Source: Aquarana catesbeiana
Taxonomy: Eukaryota; Chordata; Amphibia; Anura; Ranidae
NCBI RefSeq assembly: GCF_042186555.1
Contig: NC_133326.1
Span: 100,317,452-100,381,451 of the forward strand
Length of the DNA: 64,000 bases
Direction of reading: 5' to 3'
A program made the position numbers and the translations under genes. The notes below the pieces were generated by a model. The model was not told where the DNA came from and searched no databases. It was given only the letters and a program-made list of their open reading frames with translations. Below, one piece after another: positions 59,617 to 64,000 of this stretch. Numbering within the stretch: the first letter of the stretch is position 1; the number at the start of each line of letters is the position of its first letter.

Positions 59617-62526
59617 GGTGTAGATGAAGAACCATGGGGTTCTGTGAGAATTTGGCTTTTAGGTCATTTTTTAAAGTCACATCTTACAAATAAATATAAT
59701 AGCCCCTAAGTCAGAAAAAAATAGATTATCTGGAAAAACATGTTCACAACAAAACTACCAGGATATCATACATTCATTTAAACAAGGATATACCCCTGCT
59801 GAACCCTGTCCTAGATCTGTTCTTATTTTTGGCAGAAACTGCAATAAGCACAGTTGTCATGAGTAAAAGGAAATTGTGATGTGAGGAGGCAGCAATTTGG
59901 TCTTCCATAATTATAAATCAAATAGAAAAACTGTACTGCCTATCAGGAAGCCAATCTGACAAAAATCCAGAAGGGAAGAGGTGCCTACTTGTACCTTTTA
60001 AATTTTATGGGCTGTCCTTGGAGCTCCAGAACCCAGGAATTTAGGAAGTATATAGGTTGGCGCTCTGGCACGCTTCCTGTAATGTGAGCCTCTCTATTGG
60101 TTTGTAAGATACATGAAAAACCATTCAGGGATGCATGGATGGGTAAGCACTTTTCCAAACTGAGTGCCCATGGTTGGGTATCCTGCAGTATTCAGGAAGA
60201 TGCAAAATATATATGCAAATACCACTTGGTGCTTGCTGTTATCTTCTGGAACCTAATGAATTAATTATGCTTGCTTTTATCTTCTGGAACCTAATAAACA
60301 AATTATGGAAAATAAATCTTTCTAGTTTTCAAGGCATCAAAGTTTATACTATGTATATTTGACACTTTGTATATTCACTTCTTTTCTTTTTTTTTCTAAA
60401 CTTTCAGAAATCTCATCTTCAGTAAAGTTTATTGCAAACTTTGCTGAATTCTCATTATTTATAACGTTGAGAAGTCAGTCATTTTGAGAGAGGTTCTTAA
60501 CCTTCCCTATTACATCTATAACTAGAAAAAAAAGGTTTTTGCTGCAATTTCAATTTAATTAACTCACCCCAGACCTTTAATCATCATCACCATCTCATCC
60601 ACATCTTCTGTCAAACTTAAAAAGGTGACTGGTCACCTTGAACTCCATGGTCTTTAAGATCAACTGTATATTATATAGGTCTCTCCCTCCCTTTTAATTA
60701 TCTTTGTGAGGCTTAAACTTTCCAATTTTACTATTCTGAAAATGTAAGTTTAAGAAACCTCTTTGCACCTTTGATTATTTTTTTTATAAATAGGCCCCTT
60801 TATAACAGGTTAATGACCTGTCATGTAGGACAGGTTTGCTTTAAATTAGGTGGAAGCTGAATGGTAAAGGGAAGTACAAAAACGGGGTGGTATAGGAGGA
60901 AATAAATACATTTTAGTTCTGAAAGTTCACTTTTACTTATATGTAATTTAAAATGGTTTCTTAAATCAACTGTGTCTGTGCATTTTATTATAAAAACATT
61001 TTCCGCAAATTATGGGTAGCTCAGAATGGCCTTTGTTTCCATTTGACAATCAAAAATTAGCTCCTTATATACTATGTAGCCAAAGAAAGCTTGCTCTTCC
61101 CCATCTTCCCTTTATAATACACACACACAATTCTCTACTAGTAAGTGGGATTTGGCAGACTCGTTTCTCAAGTAGCAGGCACGTGTCACTCTTCCGTAGT
61201 TTACCTGCACAGTCAAGTTTTGGCAAGTCATCCTTTTCAGACACTTTCCAGGTTTCAGTCTATTGAAAACCAGACACTGAAAAGAGATACAGAACAGAAA
61301 GTGATCTCAGTTAACAAAGCAGTCTGGCTGGCACTGCCTTGAATGCCACTGTGTTTCATTAGAAATCCCAATGCGATAGGGCATATCCTTCTATTCAGTG
61401 ATAAATGGGTTATATATACTGATGGATATACTTTCTGCAGTTCTAGCTAAATGGCGCTGCTATTAGTATAGATGCTATACTGCAAGAGAATTGTAGGCAG
61501 ATATTAATACCTCCATTTAACTTAATTATGAATTCATTAAATATCCTTAAATGCATTTTTAAATAGTACCTTGATCTGTCTTCATTTCAGTGTCCTATAC
61601 TTCCCATCACAGCAGGGTTCAGGCTGGAAAAGGAAGTAGCAGCAATGTAAATAATGAATCAATCAGGCTTTACTACAGGTGACAGTGCACAGGGGACTGG
61701 CTGAAAAGAGGGGAGGGAGTATAGTTGACCTGATTGGTGTATTTCTGCTCCTTCACTATTCAGTCCCAGGCTGGGACAGACCTTGACTAAGCTGTGTTGC
61801 TTTAGTAGATAAAAATGAGGTCAGAATCAGGCTGTACCCACTGACAGGGATGCATGGATTAGAAAAGTGACTAAACATCCAGTTCATACATTTTTATCTG
61901 TTCTGTTTCAAATGCCGCGTTATGTATTGACATACCTCCTTGGACCCAGTCTGTCCAGACGGTATGGTCACCTGCTGACCTGGCACTATCCACAAGCAGC
62001 TTAACTCTTCAATAACACACAGAAATTGAATTCAACACAATTTTCCTTCAAACAATTGCAGTACAGAGGATGCTTTTACGGTTTTTTGAAGTGTAAAAAG
62101 ACAATGACTTTCCTGAGCCCTGTCTCTGCAAATAACTAACACTGGCAGACTGAACATGGAAGACATAGCGTGGATCTAGGTAAGATTAAACTATCTAGAT
62201 CTAAACAAGAGGGGAAGACAGAAGAAGATACCAAAATCAAATTAGTAAAAAGTTGTAGTGGCCCAAAACCACCACTAGATGTAAGCATAGTACAGAAAAA
62301 TTATAACTTCATAAAGTTCCATACAAGACATAAAAAATACATGAACATGGGGGCAAAACAGTATCAACCTTTGAATATATCTGTCCACAATTCCACTTTA
62401 ACTTCCATCTAATCCGAAGTGTTTTTTATTTATAAGGTTACACATTATCAAAATATAACTTTGATACTATGTGACATAAAAAGCTATTACAAGGGGGGCT
62501 TGGGATGGTCAAGCACATTTTATAAT
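59617..62526. other. Intergenic, mostly unique
   Basis: A CA run is at 61119-61130 and a roughly 30-bp imperfect duplication on GCTT..TATCTTCTGGAACCTAAT lies at 60232-60300. The rest holds no transposon termini or supported exon. Confidence 0.35.
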
Positions 62527-62564
62527 ACTACCTACCTCCATGCTGTCAATGGAGGTAGGTAGTA
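62527..62564. repeat. Short perfect hairpin
   Basis: TACTACCTACCTCCA, a 9-base loop, and TGGAGGTAGGTAGTA make a 15-bp perfect stem. It has no T-run after it and lies in no recognised element. Confidence 0.7.
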
Positions 62565-62639
62565 CCTTCAGCCTTTCTGCTTGAACCGTGTTTTTGGAGA
62601 TTTTTTTATTGGTGTAAATGGGAAATTATATGATATAAA

Positions 62640-62743
62640 AGCAGAAGGTGCTGGAGGGGGACTAGAGCAGAAGGTGCTGGAGGGGGACTAGAGCAGAAGG
62701 TGCTGGAGGGGGACTAGAGCAGAAGGTGCTGGAGGGGGACTAG
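62640..62743. repeat. 26-bp minisatellite, four identical units
   Basis: The unit AGCAGAAGGTGCTGGAGGGG + GACTAG repeats four times without change and is followed by a partial AGCAGAAG. Just downstream TATCAGAAACTGATATTTCC is present twice (62800 and 62836). Confidence 0.95.
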
Positions 62744-62880
62744 AGCAGAAGTGCTCCAATCAAGAGCTCTGTGACAGATGACCACAAGAACAGGTGAAGA
62801 TATCAGAAACTGATATTTCCATGATCACAAGAACTTATATCAGAAACTGATATTTCCATTATTAAACAGTTTGGGTGAGA

Positions 62881-63649
62881 TTAAAGTATAACTAGAGGCA
62901 AAACTTTTTTTTTTTTAGTTTTGGATAGAGGGGAGAGGGATTAGAATGTTTGTTTTTTTTTTGTTTTTTGCTGTCTGTGACCCTGTTTATCATTTGATAT
63001 ATTCCGAAACATGTTGGGAACTTCCAGTTGATTATTTGCAGTTTGGTGTCCTACTACTCAAATCAACCGCACACCTCTGACATCAGCTTTGTATTGTATG
63101 GTTACCAATGTGTATTTTATTATTGGAACTTTGATGTTTATGCTTACCTTTTATCTTTAAATTTTGTAATAAAATTGAGTATTTTTATATATACTTTCTT
63201 ACTCTTTTCGCCTGGTGTGACCCTTGACTATAAAGTCCCGGGGGAATCCTTTGTGTGCTTTGGTCTTGCTATATGGGATGTGGCAATAGGTCTCCAGCTT
63301 CTATATTAATCAGCTACCCTCTAATATAGGGGATTCACCCTCTCTGTTTGTCCTGTTAACATTATCATTGAAAGTAAAAGAAAATCCCAAATTTTGGGTT
63401 GTCCTCAGAAAAGTAATAGTGGGAATATCTTCCAATAGGGACACTAGTTCTGGTGACCTGGGGGTGCCCAAGGAATTACTTTAGTTTGCAGTAATTTCCT
63501 GTCACTTCCTGTTTGGCTATGGGACAGGAAGTGAAGGGAAATCTCCAAAATGGGACACAGATGGCGAAAAGAAAAATCTGAGAGGGGTTATAACTATCCC
63601 TTGTTCTATCCAAAATGAAAACAAAGTTTTGCCTATAGTTCTACTTTAA
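62881..63649. repeat. TTAA-bounded element with AAAGTATAACTAGAGG ends and a central insertion
   Basis: TTAAAGTATAACTAGAGGCA at the left is mirrored by TGCCTATAGTTCTACTTTAA at the right, bounded by TTAA (62881-62884 and 63646-63649). The right arm has CACTTCCTGT / ACAGGAAGTG (63504-63535). The middle, about 62990-63350, looks foreign, with an AATAAAATTG stretch near 63168, and could be a retroposed fragment. Confidence 0.7.
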
Positions 63650-64000
63650 TCACCCACTTTTTTTTTTTTAACATATATATTTAGTATTAAAAAGGCAAGA
63701 TTTTCTCAATCTAGTTCCCAAGTCCTAAGACACTCACTCATTATACTGGGGCAGAGGAAATCTTCCTTTTTCATTCGTATTAAAGAGTAAAGTGTGGCAT
63801 ATTTTCAGATGTTGCGTTATCATTTTAAGTGCTTACTTTGAAATATATATTATACAATTTGTACATACTGTACTTGCTTATTCTCATTTTATTATTATAT
63901 GGTCATATTTTATTATGGTATTAAAAGTAGATTTGTATGTTGGCAACAAGAGAAAACTATCCCTCTATCTGCTTAACAACCGGTGAGATATCAGCCAAAC
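63650..64000. other. Intergenic, AT-rich
   Basis: Nothing recognised apart from an initial poly-T run. Confidence 0.4.

Noticed and set aside
62527..62564. Hairpin with GGAGGTAGGTAGTA arm resembling a let-7 precursor
   Set aside because: The arm does not contain the let-7 seed in the correct order, the stem is only 15 bp with a 9-base loop, and true precursors are longer with mismatched stems.
37431..64000. Search for exons of the gene that lies next to KLF13 in mammals (OTUD7A)
   Set aside because: No frame on the minus or plus strand could be matched to an OTU or A20-type zinc-finger domain; absence here says nothing about synteny beyond the window.
1..64000. CRISPR arrays, bacterial operons, tRNA or rRNA genes
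   Set aside because: The tandem arrays seen have no spacer structure, and no cloverleaf or rRNA core was recognised; the splice site and transposon types show eukaryotic nuclear DNA.

Overview
This window looks like vertebrate nuclear DNA, most likely from an amphibian of the true-frog type (Ranidae or close). It is about 60% AT and has one recognisable host exon. Everything else is intron or intergenic DNA packed with short non-autonomous transposons. The frog call rests on TTAA-bounded, T2/Kolobok- or piggyBac-like miniature elements, on Tc1, mariner and hAT remnants, and on the protein sequence of the one exon. The genus is inference.

The host gene is klf13 on the plus strand. Its last coding exon (29896-30188) encodes the second and third C2H2 zinc fingers and the Ser/Pro-rich C terminus. 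The first coding exon, with the N-terminal domain and zinc finger 1, was not found, so positions 1-29895 are read as the 3' part of a very long intron 1. The sequence after the stop is probably a long 3' UTR. A plausible end lies near 37.4 kb (AATAAA at 37401), but this is not proven. From about 37.4 kb to 64 kb no host exon could be supported on either strand.

Layout: 1-8.1 kb, TTAA-type miniature elements, several laid end to end and sharing one TTAA. 8.1-14.2 kb, mostly unique sequence with a 43-bp minisatellite, a Tc1 end, and a young-looking hAT element with a perfect 8-bp target duplication. 14.2-15.9 kb, a four-level nest (hAT, mariner, foldback, GTACACACG element). 17.2-29.6 kb, dense repeats including two families repeated several times and a large TA/GATA microsatellite. 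29.9-30.2 kb, klf13 exon 2. 30.2-44.4 kb, repeat-poor with a few islands. 47.6-57.2 kb, three rearranged Tc1 elements, a foldback insertion with a 15-bp target duplication, and a TTAA element carrying a 173-codon open frame. 57.2-64 kb, mostly unique with one hAT, one GTACACACG element, a 26-bp minisatellite and a TTAA element.

No operon-like or multi-gene system is present. The most informative signals are in the repeats: shared-TTAA junctions, a superfamily with GTACACACG termini and interchangeable interiors, and a family with two conserved hairpins in tandem.
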